Source: Myxococcales bacterium | Lineage (GTDB): Bacteria > Myxococcota_A > Polyangia > Haliangiales > Haliangiaceae | DNA length: 64,000 bases | Assembly: GCA_016707895.1 (NCBI GenBank) | Contig: JADJGV010000015.1 | Span: forward strand, 228,835 to 292,834 | Direction of reading: 5' to 3' | Shown here: one piece after another, positions 27,541 to 36,406 of the stretch | How the letters are laid out: each line of letters begins with the position of its first letter | Numbering within the stretch: the stretch's first letter is position 1 | Notes under the pieces: model-generated | The model's database searches: none | The model's input: the letters and a program-made list of their open reading frames with translations, nothing else | What the model was told of the DNA's origin: nothing | Made by a program: the position numbers and the translations under genes

Positions 27541-28172
27541 TCGCCTGGCGCTGGCTGGGCCGCGTCGGTCACGCCGACGCGGTGGCGTTGCAGGAGGCGC
27601 ACCGGCAGGCCATCCACGCCGGTGACGCCGACGCGGCGGTGGTGCTGCTGTGCGAGCACCCGCCGGTGATCACGCTCGGCCAGTCGGCCGATCGTGGGCA
27701 CGTGTTGATCGACGACGACGAGGCGGCGCGCCGCGGCGTGACGATCACCAAGGCGTCGCGCGGCGGCGACGTCACCTACCACGGGCCGGGCCAGCTGATG
27801 GTCTACCCGGTGGTGCGGGTGCGCTCGGTGGTGGCGTTCCTCGAGCGCGTCGCGGGCGCGCTGGCCGCCGAGTGCGCGGCGGTCGGCGTCGACGGGGCGC
27901 GGTTCGAGCGCGACCCGGCGGGGCTGTGGCTGGGCCCGGCCAAGCTGGCGGCCTGCGGGCTGCACCTCGCCCGCGGCGTGGCGATCCACGGCTGGGCATG
28001 GAACGTCGCGACGCCACCAGCGGCGTGGTCGGCGATCGTGCCGTGCGGGCTGGCGGTGCCGCAGATGTCTTTGGCCGAGGCGTGCGCCGCGCGCGGCCTG
28101 CCGCCGCCGCCGCCGCTGGACGAGCTGGCGGCGCGGCTGGGGCCGCGCTTGGTCGCCGCGCTCGAGCCGTGA
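27537..28172 (+). CDS. lipB: Octanoyl-[acyl-carrier-protein] transferase LipB
   Basis: A 211-residue protein of the BPL/LplA/LipB fold. Motifs are the substrate pocket RGGDVTYHGPGQLMVYPV near residue 80, the catalytic Lys in KLAACGLHLARGV, HGWAWNV, and the acyl-cysteine in IVPCGLAVPQMSL. LipB transfers octanoate from ACP to lipoyl domains, the first step of lipoate synthesis. It starts with GTG overlapping the preceding stop, which is unusual company for lipB. A radical SAM lipoyl synthase (LipA) is not in this window. Confidence 0.92.
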   Translation: MIAWRWLGRVGHADAVALQEAHRQAIHAGDADAAVVLLCEHPPVITLGQSADRGHVLIDDDEAARRGVTITKASRGGDVTYHGPGQLMVYPVVRVRSVVAFLERVAGALAAECAAVGVDGARFERDPAGLWLGPAKLAACGLHLARGVAIHGWAWNVATPPAAWSAIVPCGLAVPQMSLAEACAARGLPPPPPLDELAARLGPRLVAALEP

Positions 28173-28218
28173 ACGCCGTGAACGCCGCCGCGCGCCGCCG
28201 CCGGACGCGGCGTCCCCG

Positions 28219-28224
28219 TAGTAT
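28219..28224 (+). promoter_or_regulatory. Putative -10 box of the second ATP-grasp ligase gene
   Basis: TAGTAT ends 12 nt before the ATG at 28237, giving a leader of about five nucleotides. A GC-rich hairpin (GGACG/CGTCC) just upstream may terminate the lipB transcript. Confidence 0.35.
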
Positions 28225-28236
28225 AGGATGCGCGCC

Positions 28237-29265
28237 ATGGCCCTCGGGATCGCGGTCCTCTACAACACCGACTTCGAACACATCGCCGGCGCCGCCTCGG
28301 TCGACGCGGTGGCGGTGCGCAGCGCCGCCGAGGCGGTCCGCGACGCGCTGATCGCCGCCGGCCACCGCGCCGAGTTGGTCGGCATGTGGGGCAAGGACGT
28401 GCCCGAGGTGATGGCCCGCCTCGATCGCGAACGTCCGGACCTGGTGTTCAACCTGTGCGAGTCGCTGGGCGGCATCGCCCGCAACGAGATCGCGGTGCCG
28501 GCGCTGCTCGATCTGCTGGGCCTGGCCTACACCGGCGGCGACGCGATGGCGCTGGGCCTGGCGCTGTACAAGCCGCGCACCAAGGACGTGCTGATCGGGC
28601 GCGGCGTTTCGACGCCGCCCTACCGCGTCGTGGCGACGGTGGCCGACGCCGAGCGCTTCGCGGCGAGCGGCCTGGACTACCCGTGGTTCATCAAGCTGGC
28701 CAACGAGGACGCGTCGGTCGGTATCACCGAGGCCAACGTCGCCCGGGACGCGGCCGGGCTGGTGCAGCGCTGCCGCGAGCTCTTGACCGAGTTCGGCGAG
28801 CCGCTCCTGCTCGAGCGCTACGTCGACGGCCGCGAGGTCAACGTCACGTTGCTCGGCTCGGGCGACGACGTCGTCGTGCTGCCGCTGCACGAGATCGACT
28901 TCGCGGCGATGCCGGCCGGCCGCCCGCACATCGTCAGCTACGCCGCCAAGTGGGACGAGGCCCACGTCGACTACGCCGGCACCAAGCCGGTGCCGCTGCG
29001 CAGCGCCGATCCAGGGCTGGCCGAGCGGGTGATCGCCACCGCCCGCGCCGCGTGGGACGCGGTCGGGCTGCGCGACTACGGCCGGGTCGATCTGCGCATC
29101 GACGCGGCCGGGACGCCCTGGGTCATCGACGTGAACCCCAACTGCGACATCTCGCCCGACGCCGGCGTGCACCGCGCGGCGATGGCCTACGGCTGGGACT
29201 ATCCGCGGCTGATCGCCGGGATCGCCGAGCTGGCCTATCGCCGGGCCCGCGGCCCGCGCGCGTGA
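28237..29265 (+). CDS. D-Ala-D-Ala ligase-like ATP-grasp enzyme, substrate unknown
   Basis: About 342 residues. The ATP-grasp fold is shown by DLVFNLCESLGGIARNEIA, YTGGDAMALGLALYKPRTKD, PWFIKLANEDASVGIT, LLERYVDGREVNVTLLG and the metal site VIDVNPNCDISPDAG. The order matches Ddl, but the N-terminus lacks the Ddl GGxSxEHEVS signature, so another carboxylate-amine ligation, for example of a peptide or natural product, is plausible. An ATG at 28228 is an alternative start; 28237 fits the promoter box better. The stop overlaps the GTG of a lipoprotein gene. Confidence 0.8.
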   Translation: MALGIAVLYNTDFEHIAGAASVDAVAVRSAAEAVRDALIAAGHRAELVGMWGKDVPEVMARLDRERPDLVFNLCESLGGIARNEIAVPALLDLLGLAYTGGDAMALGLALYKPRTKDVLIGRGVSTPPYRVVATVADAERFAASGLDYPWFIKLANEDASVGITEANVARDAAGLVQRCRELLTEFGEPLLLERYVDGREVNVTLLGSGDDVVVLPLHEIDFAAMPAGRPHIVSYAAKWDEAHVDYAGTKPVPLRSADPGLAERVIATARAAWDAVGLRDYGRVDLRIDAAGTPWVIDVNPNCDISPDAGVHRAAMAYGWDYPRLIAGIAELAYRRARGPRA

Positions 29266-30170
29266 GGCGCCGGCCCGCGCGCGGCGTGGCGGCGCTGGCG
29301 ACGCTCACGGCGCTCGCGGCGAGCTGCAAGAAGGCCGCGCCCGCCCGCGACGCCGCCGCGACGCCGCCGCCGGTCGACGCCGCGCCGTGGGTCACGCCCA
29401 GCCTGGTGATCGATCGGGTCGAGGTCTCGCTCGGCACGATCCCCGACGCGGTGGTCAGCTCGCGCGAGCTGGGCCGCCAGCTGGCGCGCTGCCTGATCGA
29501 GGCCGGCGACGTCGTCGTGGCGCTCGCGCGCCAGGTGCCGGCGGGGCGGCGGCCGGTCCCCGCGGCCATCGCGCTCGGCTTCGACGCGGCGACCACGCCC
29601 GACGGCGCCGACCGGGTGGTCACGCTGACCGCCAGCGTCACCTGGCAGGCGCCGGTGGCGCTGCCGGCGCCGCGCTTCGAGCTGGCCGCCCAGGGGCCGA
29701 TCCTCGACGGCCGGACCGACGTCGCGACCGTGGCGGTGATCGAGCGGCTGCGCGAGGAGGCCTGCCGCGGGCTCGCCGCGCAGATCGAGCTGCTGGCGGC
29801 CGACGATCTGGCGCCGGGCCTGGCGGCCGACGACCCGACGCTGGTGCAGTGGACGCTGGCGCTGATCGCCGCGCGCCGGCCGCCGGGCCTCGGCGCCGCG
29901 GTGGCGGCGCTGCTCGAACGTCCGCCGCCGGTCGGCGACGCCGCGCTGGCCGCGCTGGTGGCGCTCGGCGATCCGGCGACCGTCTCGGCGCTGACCGCGC
30001 AGGTCGATCTGAGCGACGCCGCGCGGCTGGGCGCGACGCTGGACGCGGTGATCGCGATCGGCGGCCCCGACGCCGAGGCGTTCTTGCAGGTGCTCACCGC
30101 CCATCGCTCGCCGGACGTCGCCGCCCGCGCCACCGCCGGCCTCGCCGAGCTGCGCCAGCGCCGTCCTTGA
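29262..30170 (+). CDS. Predicted lipoprotein with HEAT-like C-terminal region
   Basis: A 302-residue protein with a lipoprotein signal (ALATLTALAASC, Cys near residue 21). A low-complexity linker and a domain of unknown fold at residues 45-190 follow. Ala/Leu helical repeats near residues 200-302 (AALVALGDPATVSALTAQVD) resemble HEAT repeats. It should sit in the periplasm attached to a membrane. Coupling to the ATP-grasp gene by GTGA suggests a linked function, but none can be named. Confidence 0.65.
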   Translation: MRRRPARGVAALATLTALAASCKKAAPARDAAATPPPVDAAPWVTPSLVIDRVEVSLGTIPDAVVSSRELGRQLARCLIEAGDVVVALARQVPAGRRPVPAAIALGFDAATTPDGADRVVTLTASVTWQAPVALPAPRFELAAQGPILDGRTDVATVAVIERLREEACRGLAAQIELLAADDLAPGLAADDPTLVQWTLALIAARRPPGLGAAVAALLERPPPVGDAALAALVALGDPATVSALTAQVDLSDAARLGATLDAVIAIGGPDAEAFLQVLTAHRSPDVAARATAGLAELRQRRP

Positions 30171-30218
30171 CCCTCACCTCAGCAAGCGCTTATCGAAGCG
30201 CTTGCTCAAGTGCCCGAC

Positions 30219-31678
<1,460 letters not shown>

Positions 31679-31721
31679 GGATCGGATGTAACACGCACCG
31701 CGCGACCCGCCAAACGCCGGG

Positions 31722-32012
31722 TCACGGCGCGCGCTTGACCACGCGCAGCCGCCACGGCGCGGCCTCGCCGGCGACGACCTCGACCGCCTGGCCCCAGTCG
31801 GCCAGGCTGCGCGGCAGGTTGCGCAGCGCCGGCGGGTGGTCGATGACGAGGGTCAGGACCGCGCCCAGCGGCAGCGGCTCGAGCGCCAGCCGGGCCCGGA
31901 CGAAGGTGTACGGGCACACCTCGCCGCGCAGGTCGAGCTCGCCGGCGTCGGCGTCACCAGACCCGGGGCGGGGCGGCGGCGACGGCGTCGAGGACTCGAT
32001 CGAAGTCGACAT
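31722..32012 (-). CDS. TusA-family sulfur carrier, last gene of the E1/JAMM operon
   Basis: A 96-residue protein with a short disordered N-terminus and a TusA core: LDLRGEVCPYTFVRARLALE then NLPRSLADWGQAVEV. The Cys in the CPYTFV motif is the persulfide-carrying residue of this family. It would relay sulfur from a desulfurase to an acceptor. The only available ATG lies 59 nt inside the preceding DsrE-like gene, a longer overlap than elsewhere in the operon. It is the terminal gene of eight, and LarE follows after 43 bp. Confidence 0.85.
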   Translation of the reverse strand: MSTSIESSTPSPPPRPGSGDADAGELDLRGEVCPYTFVRARLALEPLPLGAVLTLVIDHPPALRNLPRSLADWGQAVEVVAGEAAPWRLRVVKRAP

Positions 32013-32373
32013 CGGCAGGCGATCCGAGCTGTAGCACTCGATCGCCCGGCGCGACAGCGCCGACCGCGCGCCCGGCCCGCACCAGGTGCACGACCGGCGC
32101 ACGCGCGGCCAGCGCCGCCGTCGGGGTGGGCGCGCCGTCGTACCAGTGCTCGATCACGTCGGCCTCGAGCTGATCGGGGTCGCCGTCGATGGCGTGGCCG
32201 AACAGCGCCAGCGTGGCCCGCGCCCGCGCCGCGCCCGCGCCGCCGTCGGCGCTGCCGGGTCGCACGGCGACGATGACCCGCGCGCCGCGCAGGCTGACGC
32301 CGACCGCCGCCCGCCACGCCTCGGCGACGGTGGCGGGATCGCGGTGATCGATCACGATCGCGATGGTGGTCAC
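31954..32373 (-). CDS. DsrE/DsrH-like sulfur-relay protein
   Basis: A 139-residue protein starting with GTG (GTGA overlap with the upstream DsrE gene). The opening VTTIAIVIDHRDPATVAEAW, then a strand-helix core and the closing GDRVLQLGSPADVDFDRVLD, suggest the DsrE/DsrH/TusB fold. I do not see the conserved DsrE cysteine, so it may be a structural partner rather than a sulfur carrier. Function is inferred mainly from position between a clear DsrE gene and TusA. Confidence 0.6.
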   Translation of the reverse strand: MTTIAIVIDHRDPATVAEAWRAAVGVSLRGARVIVAVRPGSADGGAGAARARATLALFGHAIDGDPDQLEADVIEHWYDGAPTPTAALAARAPVVHLVRAGRAVGAVAPGDRVLQLGSPADVDFDRVLDAVAAAPPRVW

Positions 32374-32675
32374 GCGAACGCCACCACCCGATCGGCCCAC
32401 GCGCACAGCGCGGCGTGATCGTCCTGGCTGCCGGCGGCGACGCCCAGCGCCGCCAGGTCGACGCCGGCGGCGTCGGCGCTGGTGGCGCACGCGACGACCT
32501 CGACGCCGTCGTCACCGAGCGCGGCCACCGCCGCGCGATCGCCGGCCAGCGCGCGGACGCCGGCGTGCATCGCGAACACCCGCACCGCCAGCCGCCGCGC
32601 CACCGCGGCGCGCGCCAGCCCGGCCACCAGCGCCAGATCGTCGGCGCTGGCCAGCACCAGCCCCAGCCGGTTCAC
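32370..32675 (-). CDS. DsrE-family sulfur-relay protein
   Basis: A 101-residue protein with the DsrE pattern: LGLVLASADDLALVAGLARA, an AMHAGVRALAG segment, VEVVACATSADAAGVD with a single Cys in the right place, and a final AALCAWADRVVAF. DsrE proteins accept and pass persulfide sulfur, usually with TusA. It starts at a GTG overlapping the JAMM gene stop. Confidence 0.75.
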   Translation of the reverse strand: MNRLGLVLASADDLALVAGLARAAVARRLAVRVFAMHAGVRALAGDRAAVAALGDDGVEVVACATSADAAGVDLAALGVAAGSQDDHAALCAWADRVVAFA

Positions 32676-33088
32676 GCGGCGCTCCAGCGATCGTCGGCGT
32701 CGCGGCGCAGGCGGGCCACCGACCGCGGCGCCGGCGCGCCGGCCGGCCACGCGAACAGCCCGGCGGCGGTGGCGCGGCGGTCGCGGGTCGCGATCACCAG
32801 CATCGGCCACGGCCAGCGCGGCGCCCCGGTCGGCGCCCACGCGGCGACGTCGGCGGCCGACAGCGCGACCCGACCGTCGGGGTGGCTGTGGAACAGCGCC
32901 AGCGGCGGGCGTCCGGCGCGCGCCGCGGCCACCAGCGCCAGCAGCGCGGCGTCGGTCCACGCGCCGGCGGCGGTCAGCGGCGCCAGCGCCACCGGCGGCG
33001 TCGCGGCGCTGATCCAGCCGGCGACCTCGTCGGCCTGGCCATCGATCGCGCGCACGATCGCCGGCCACGCGATCGCCGCGGCGATCAC
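32672..33088 (-). CDS. JAMM/MPN+ metallopeptidase-like protein
   Basis: A 138-residue protein. The zinc motif LALFHSHPDGRVALSAADVAAW near residues 63-84 has the HxHP-x(7)-SxxD arrangement of JAMM isopeptidases. Bacterial relatives release ubiquitin-like or ThiS-like tails, or act with sulfur-carrier proteins. The upstream glutamate is not obvious, though a Glu near residue 21 (ADEVAGW) is a candidate. It starts at a GTG overlapping the stop of the degenerate E1-like gene. E1 plus JAMM is a classic pair in bacterial ubiquitin-like and sulfur-carrier systems. Confidence 0.82.
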   Translation of the reverse strand: MIAAAIAWPAIVRAIDGQADEVAGWISAATPPVALAPLTAAGAWTDAALLALVAAARAGRPPLALFHSHPDGRVALSAADVAAWAPTGAPRWPWPMLVIATRDRRATAAGLFAWPAGAPAPRSVARLRRDADDRWSAA

Positions 33089-33513
33089 GGCGCCTCGGCG
33101 GTGGCGCAGGCGTGCAGCCAGCGGGCCGCGGCCTCGCCGCCCCGGGCCAGCGCGTCGGCCAGCGGCAGGTCGGGGCGATCGTCGGCGATCGCCAGCGCGG
33201 CCTCGGTCGGCGCGGCCGCCCGCACCGCGACCTCGGGGTTGCGCGCCGCCACCGCCGCGGCCAGCCCTACCGCGACCACGCCCGGCGCCGCGGCGTCGAA
33301 CGGGAACCCCGGCGGGGCCGCCGCCGCGCCGCCGCGCAGCGCCAGCGTCCCGACCCCCGCCGCGGCCAGGTACAGCGCCGCGAGCTGGCCGGCGCGGCCG
33401 TCGACGTCGACCACCGCAGTCGCGGCGCCCAGCCGATCCTGGCCGCGGCCGCCGATGTCGGGGAGCAGCACGTGGTGCGCGTAGCGCACCTGGCGGTCGC
33501 GCGACCAGCTCAC
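33085..33513 (-). CDS. Degenerate ThiF/MoeB-like partner protein
   Basis: A 142-residue protein. Its start, RQVRYAHHVLLPDIGGRGQD, matches the N-terminal helix of MoeB/ThiF enzymes. The next segment reads AVVDVDGRAGQLAALYLAAAGVGTLAL, where active enzymes have VVGAGGLGSP. The nucleotide-binding glycines, the adenylating Asp/Arg and the catalytic Cys are therefore missing. The upstream gene holds the intact GAGGLGG motif but lacks this N-terminal helix, so the two may form a split heteromeric E1. It is coupled on both sides by GTGA overlaps. Confidence 0.75.
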   Translation of the reverse strand: MSWSRDRQVRYAHHVLLPDIGGRGQDRLGAATAVVDVDGRAGQLAALYLAAAGVGTLALRGGAAAAPPGFPFDAAAPGVVAVGLAAAVAARNPEVAVRAAAPTEAALAIADDRPDLPLADALARGGEAAARWLHACATAEAP

Positions 33514-34145
33514 GCGGCCTCGCGACAGCCGCAGCCGGCGCGGGGCGCGATCGCCAGCGTCCGCGCGGCGCCGCCGCGGCGCAGATCGTCGAGCACCCAG
33601 ATCGTCGCGCCGGCCGGTGGGCGATCGCCGAGCCGGGCCAGCACCGCCGCCGCCGCGACGCCGCCGACCCAGCCGACCACCGGCCCCAGCACGCCGGCCT
33701 CGCCGCAGCTCGGCGCCTCGGCGGGCGGCTCCTCGAACAGGCACGCGTAGCAGGCGTCGCCCGGCCCGCCGGCGAAGACGTTGCCGCCGTAGCGCAGCGC
33801 CGCGGCGATCACCGCCGGCACGCCGCGGGCGCGGGCCCAGGCCGCCACCGCGAACTTGGTCGGCGGATCGTCGCTGCCGTCGACGATCGCCGCGACCGGC
33901 CCGAGGTCGGCGGGCAGATCCGGAAACCGCGCCACCACCGCGCGCGCCCCGGCGCTGGCGCGCCTCGCCAGCACCTCCGCCTTGGGCCGCCCCAGGTCGG
34001 CCATCGTGAACTGCGCCTGGCGGTGCAGGTTCGACAGCTCGACGACGTCGTCGTCGACCACCACGACCGGCCGCCCCGCCGCCGCCACCGCCAGGGCGAT
34101 CGGGCCGCCGAGCCCGCCGGCTCCGACGACCACGACCGCGGCCAT
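33510..34145 (-). CDS. ThiF/MoeB/HesA-type E1-like adenylyltransferase
   Basis: A 211-residue protein beginning with the nucleotide-binding strand AAVVVVGAGGLGGPIALAVA. DDDVVELSNLHRQAQFT carries the adenylation Asp and the Arg finger. IVDGSDDPPTKFAV, a CYACLF pair and a C-terminal CGC complete an E1-like fold with a structural zinc. It lacks the usual N-terminal RYxRHxxLP helix, which is present in the downstream gene. It should adenylate the C-terminus of a small carrier protein, but no ThiS/MoaD/Ubl gene is visible in the window. The ATG overlaps the stop of the zinc-ribbon gene. Confidence 0.85.
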   Translation of the reverse strand: MAAVVVVGAGGLGGPIALAVAAAGRPVVVVDDDVVELSNLHRQAQFTMADLGRPKAEVLARRASAGARAVVARFPDLPADLGPVAAIVDGSDDPPTKFAVAAWARARGVPAVIAAALRYGGNVFAGGPGDACYACLFEEPPAEAPSCGEAGVLGPVVGWVGGVAAAAVLARLGDRPPAGATIWVLDDLRRGGAARTLAIAPRAGCGCREAA

Positions 34146-34564
34146 CAGTTGCCCACGTCCGTCCGGCCGCACGCCTTGCACACGCCGGCGGCGTCGAGCA
34201 GCCCGGTGCAGGCGCCGTCCGGGCACAGCCGGCGGTCATCGCTGTCGTCGTCGGCCGGCGCGCGCACCGCCGGCGCCGGCGGCACCACCCGCACCACCGC
34301 CCGCCGCCCGCACAGCTTGCAGGCCCCGTCGGCGCCCAGCACGCCGGTGCACGCGCCGTCGGGGCACAGCTGGCGCTCGGCGTCGACCGCCGGCGGGCCG
34401 AGGTCGCCGGTGGGCGCGGGGTCGGCGGTCACCATGCCACGGCGCCGTTCGTCGCCCCAGAACGGCGCCGCCCGCCCGCACACCTTGCAGGTGCCGTCGG
34501 CGCCGATCACGCCGGTGCAGGCGCCGTCGGGACAGAGGGCGCGCTCGGTCCAGTCCTCGGTCAC
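34145..34564 (-). CDS. Small protein with three tandem zinc-ribbon repeats
   Basis: A 139-residue protein made of three near-identical units, each LCPDGACTG then a GADG turn then CKxCGR (about residues 10-32, 66-88 and 112-134). They are joined by disordered linkers rich in Pro, Ala and Asp. Each unit has four cysteines suited to bind one zinc. The third unit reads LLDAAGVCKACGR. No enzymatic motif is present, so an adaptor or redox/zinc sensor role is possible. It starts at GTG overlapping the FHA gene stop and precedes the E1-like gene. Confidence 0.75.
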   Translation of the reverse strand: MTEDWTERALCPDGACTGVIGADGTCKVCGRAAPFWGDERRRGMVTADPAPTGDLGPPAVDAERQLCPDGACTGVLGADGACKLCGRRAVVRVVPPAPAVRAPADDDSDDRRLCPDGACTGLLDAAGVCKACGRTDVGN

Positions 34565-35085
34565 GACCGGCTACCCGGGCCGCCGTCGCGCAGGACCTCG
34601 AACAGCTGGGCGGCGGTGAAGAACGTCAGCTCGAAGTCGCCGATCCGGACCGCGGCGCCGGTCGTCACCTCGCGCTCGCGGCGCGGCTCGAGCGCGGCGC
34701 CCTCGAGGGCGCTGCCGTTGCGCGAGCCGGCGTCGGCCATCAACCACTTGTCGGCGCGCTGCCGGAAGTACGCGTGGAACCGCGACACCGTCACGTCGCG
34801 CAGCACGACGTCGTTGTTGGGCGTGCGGCCGATCGTGATCATGTCGGCGAACGACGCCCCCGGCTTCTTGATCAGCGGGTAGACCTCGATCGCGCGCGGG
34901 CCGCGGCGCTGGCCCAGCACCGGGGCCACCATCGTCTCGACCTCGTCGTCGCCGCCGCGCCCCGAGTCGGTGTCGCCGTCGATGTCGCCGGCCCGACGCC
35001 GGACCAGCGCGGCGGGGGCCGCCGAGGCCAGGAACGCGCTCCGCCCCAGGAGGGCGAGCTGCAGGTAGCGCTCCGACTGATCCAC
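34561..35085 (-). CDS. FHA-domain protein, first gene of the E1/JAMM operon
   Basis: A 174-residue protein. The FHA phosphopeptide-binding domain is at about residues 75-160: DMITIGRTPNNDVVLRDVTV, then SRFHAYF and DAGSRNGSALEG, with conserved Arg, Ser, His and Asn present. The N-terminal 70 residues are partly acidic and disordered. It would recruit a Thr-phosphorylated partner, which suggests kinase control of the operon's activity. The GTG at 35085 follows TACTTC by 7 nt (near-leaderless). Divergent transcription with the lipoprotein gene at 35148 leaves a 62-bp shared promoter region. Confidence 0.85.
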   Translation of the reverse strand: MDQSERYLQLALLGRSAFLASAAPAALVRRRAGDIDGDTDSGRGGDDEVETMVAPVLGQRRGPRAIEVYPLIKKPGASFADMITIGRTPNNDVVLRDVTVSRFHAYFRQRADKWLMADAGSRNGSALEGAALEPRREREVTTGAAVRIGDFELTFFTAAQLFEVLRDGGPGSRS

Positions 35086-35147
35086 GGTCAAAGAAGTAGC
35101 ACGACCGCGGTGAGCGCGGCCTGCTCCCATCGTGCACAATCGCGGGC

Positions 35148-36362
35148 ATGAACCGCGTGACCTGGTCGCTCGTGGCGCTCGCCGGCGCCTGCGGGGGCTC
35201 GCCGACGCCGCGCCCGGCCCGCCTCGATCCCGCCACCGCCGCCAGCCTCACCGCCCGCCTCGCCGGCGGCCACGATCGCTTCTGCCCGGGCGGCGCCGCC
35301 CCCCAGCTCGACGTCGCGGTCGCGACCACCGCCGGCAAGGTGCTCGACAGCTGGACCCAGGGCGAGCACCGCGACGGCAAGCTGCCGTTCTCGACCTTCG
35401 AGTACACCACCACCTGGGGCCAGATCGACGGCGACGGCTTCGTCCGGCTTCCGGACGATTCGCTGGCGGCGATCGATCGCACCGTGACGATCGTGGTGCG
35501 GGTCGTCGAGCGCCCCGATCTCGCGGCCACGGTCACGCTGACGCCGGATTTCGGCTGCGGCGGCCAGCTCGGCGCGGCCGGCGCCATCGGGGGCTGGGGG
35601 CGCAGCGGGGCCATCGGCGATCGCGGCGCCGACGGCCGCCCCGACGACGGCAGCCGCCCGGCCGAGGCCGGCCAGCGCGGCGGCCACGGCGGCGACGGCT
35701 CCCCGGGCGGCCCCGGCAGCCCCGGGCCCGCGGTGGCGGCCAGCCTGGGCTACCTCGATCTCGGCGGCGGCCGGCGGCTGGCGATCTTGCGGGTCAGCGC
35801 CGGCGGCGGCGTCGACACCGCGGTGTTCGATCCGGCCGGCGCGCGCTGGGGCGTGGTGGCGTTCGGCGGGGCGGGCGGCGCGGGCGGGCCCGGCGGCGCG
35901 GGCGGCGACGGTGGCCGCGGCGGCCGCGGCCGCGCCCCATCGAGCTCGACCAGCTCCAGCGGCTCGGGCTCCGGCTCCGGCGGCTCCAGCGACCCGGGCA
36001 CCGACGGCGCGGCCGGGGGCGATGGCGGCGACGGCGGCGACGGCGGCGACGGTGGCGACGGCGGCCCTGGCGGCGCGATCACGCTCACCTACGACGCGCG
36101 CTTCCCCGAGCTCGCCACGCTGGTGGTGCTCGACACCCGCGGCGGGGTGGCCGGCGAGGCCGGCTACGCCGGCAGCGCGGGGCAGGGCGGGCCGGGCGGC
36201 GAGGGCGCCCGCACTGGCCGCGACGGCCGCGCCGGCTCGTCGGGCTACGCCGGCCACGCCGGTCGCGAGGGCGCGCCTGGAGCCCCGGCCACGGTCAGCC
36301 CGGGCGACGTCCACGGCGCGTTCGCCGACCTCGCCGATCACGGCCTCCGCCTCGCAGATTGA
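35148..36362 (+). CDS. Glycine-rich lipoprotein with collagen-like segments
   Basis: A 404-residue protein with a lipoprotein signal (VALAGAC, Cys at about residue 15). Residues 45-135 form a beta-rich domain. Two Gly-rich stretches follow: residues 140-190 with GSPGGPGSPGP, and 240-310 with a Ser/Gly run plus (GGDGGD) repeats. A third Gly/Ala-rich region (AGYAGSAGQGGPGGEG) ends near residue 390. Collagen-like Gly-x-y regions point to a surface-exposed elongated protein. CACAAT 7 nt upstream is a weak -10 box. No enzymatic motif is recognised. Confidence 0.65.
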   Translation: MNRVTWSLVALAGACGGSPTPRPARLDPATAASLTARLAGGHDRFCPGGAAPQLDVAVATTAGKVLDSWTQGEHRDGKLPFSTFEYTTTWGQIDGDGFVRLPDDSLAAIDRTVTIVVRVVERPDLAATVTLTPDFGCGGQLGAAGAIGGWGRSGAIGDRGADGRPDDGSRPAEAGQRGGHGGDGSPGGPGSPGPAVAASLGYLDLGGGRRLAILRVSAGGGVDTAVFDPAGARWGVVAFGGAGGAGGPGGAGGDGGRGGRGRAPSSSTSSSGSGSGSGGSSDPGTDGAAGGDGGDGGDGGDGGDGGPGGAITLTYDARFPELATLVVLDTRGGVAGEAGYAGSAGQGGPGGEGARTGRDGRAGSSGYAGHAGREGAPGAPATVSPGDVHGAFADLADHGLRLAD

Positions 36363-36367
36363 CTCGC

Positions 36368-36388
36368 GGCGAGGGCCTACGCCTCGCC
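36368..36388. terminator. Putative bidirectional terminator hairpin
   Basis: GGCGAGG (36368-36374) and CCTCGCC (36382-36388) form a 7-bp stem with a 7-nt loop between the convergent Gly-rich lipoprotein and TerC genes. There is no T-tract. Confidence 0.4.
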
Positions 36389-36406
36389 CGGCGCTCGCGG
36401 CGCTCG

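Noticed and set aside
31722..35085. CBASS or Bil anti-phage operon
   Set aside because: E1 and JAMM are present but there is no CD-NTase, effector, E2 or ubiquitin-like gene. DsrE and TusA point to sulfur transfer.
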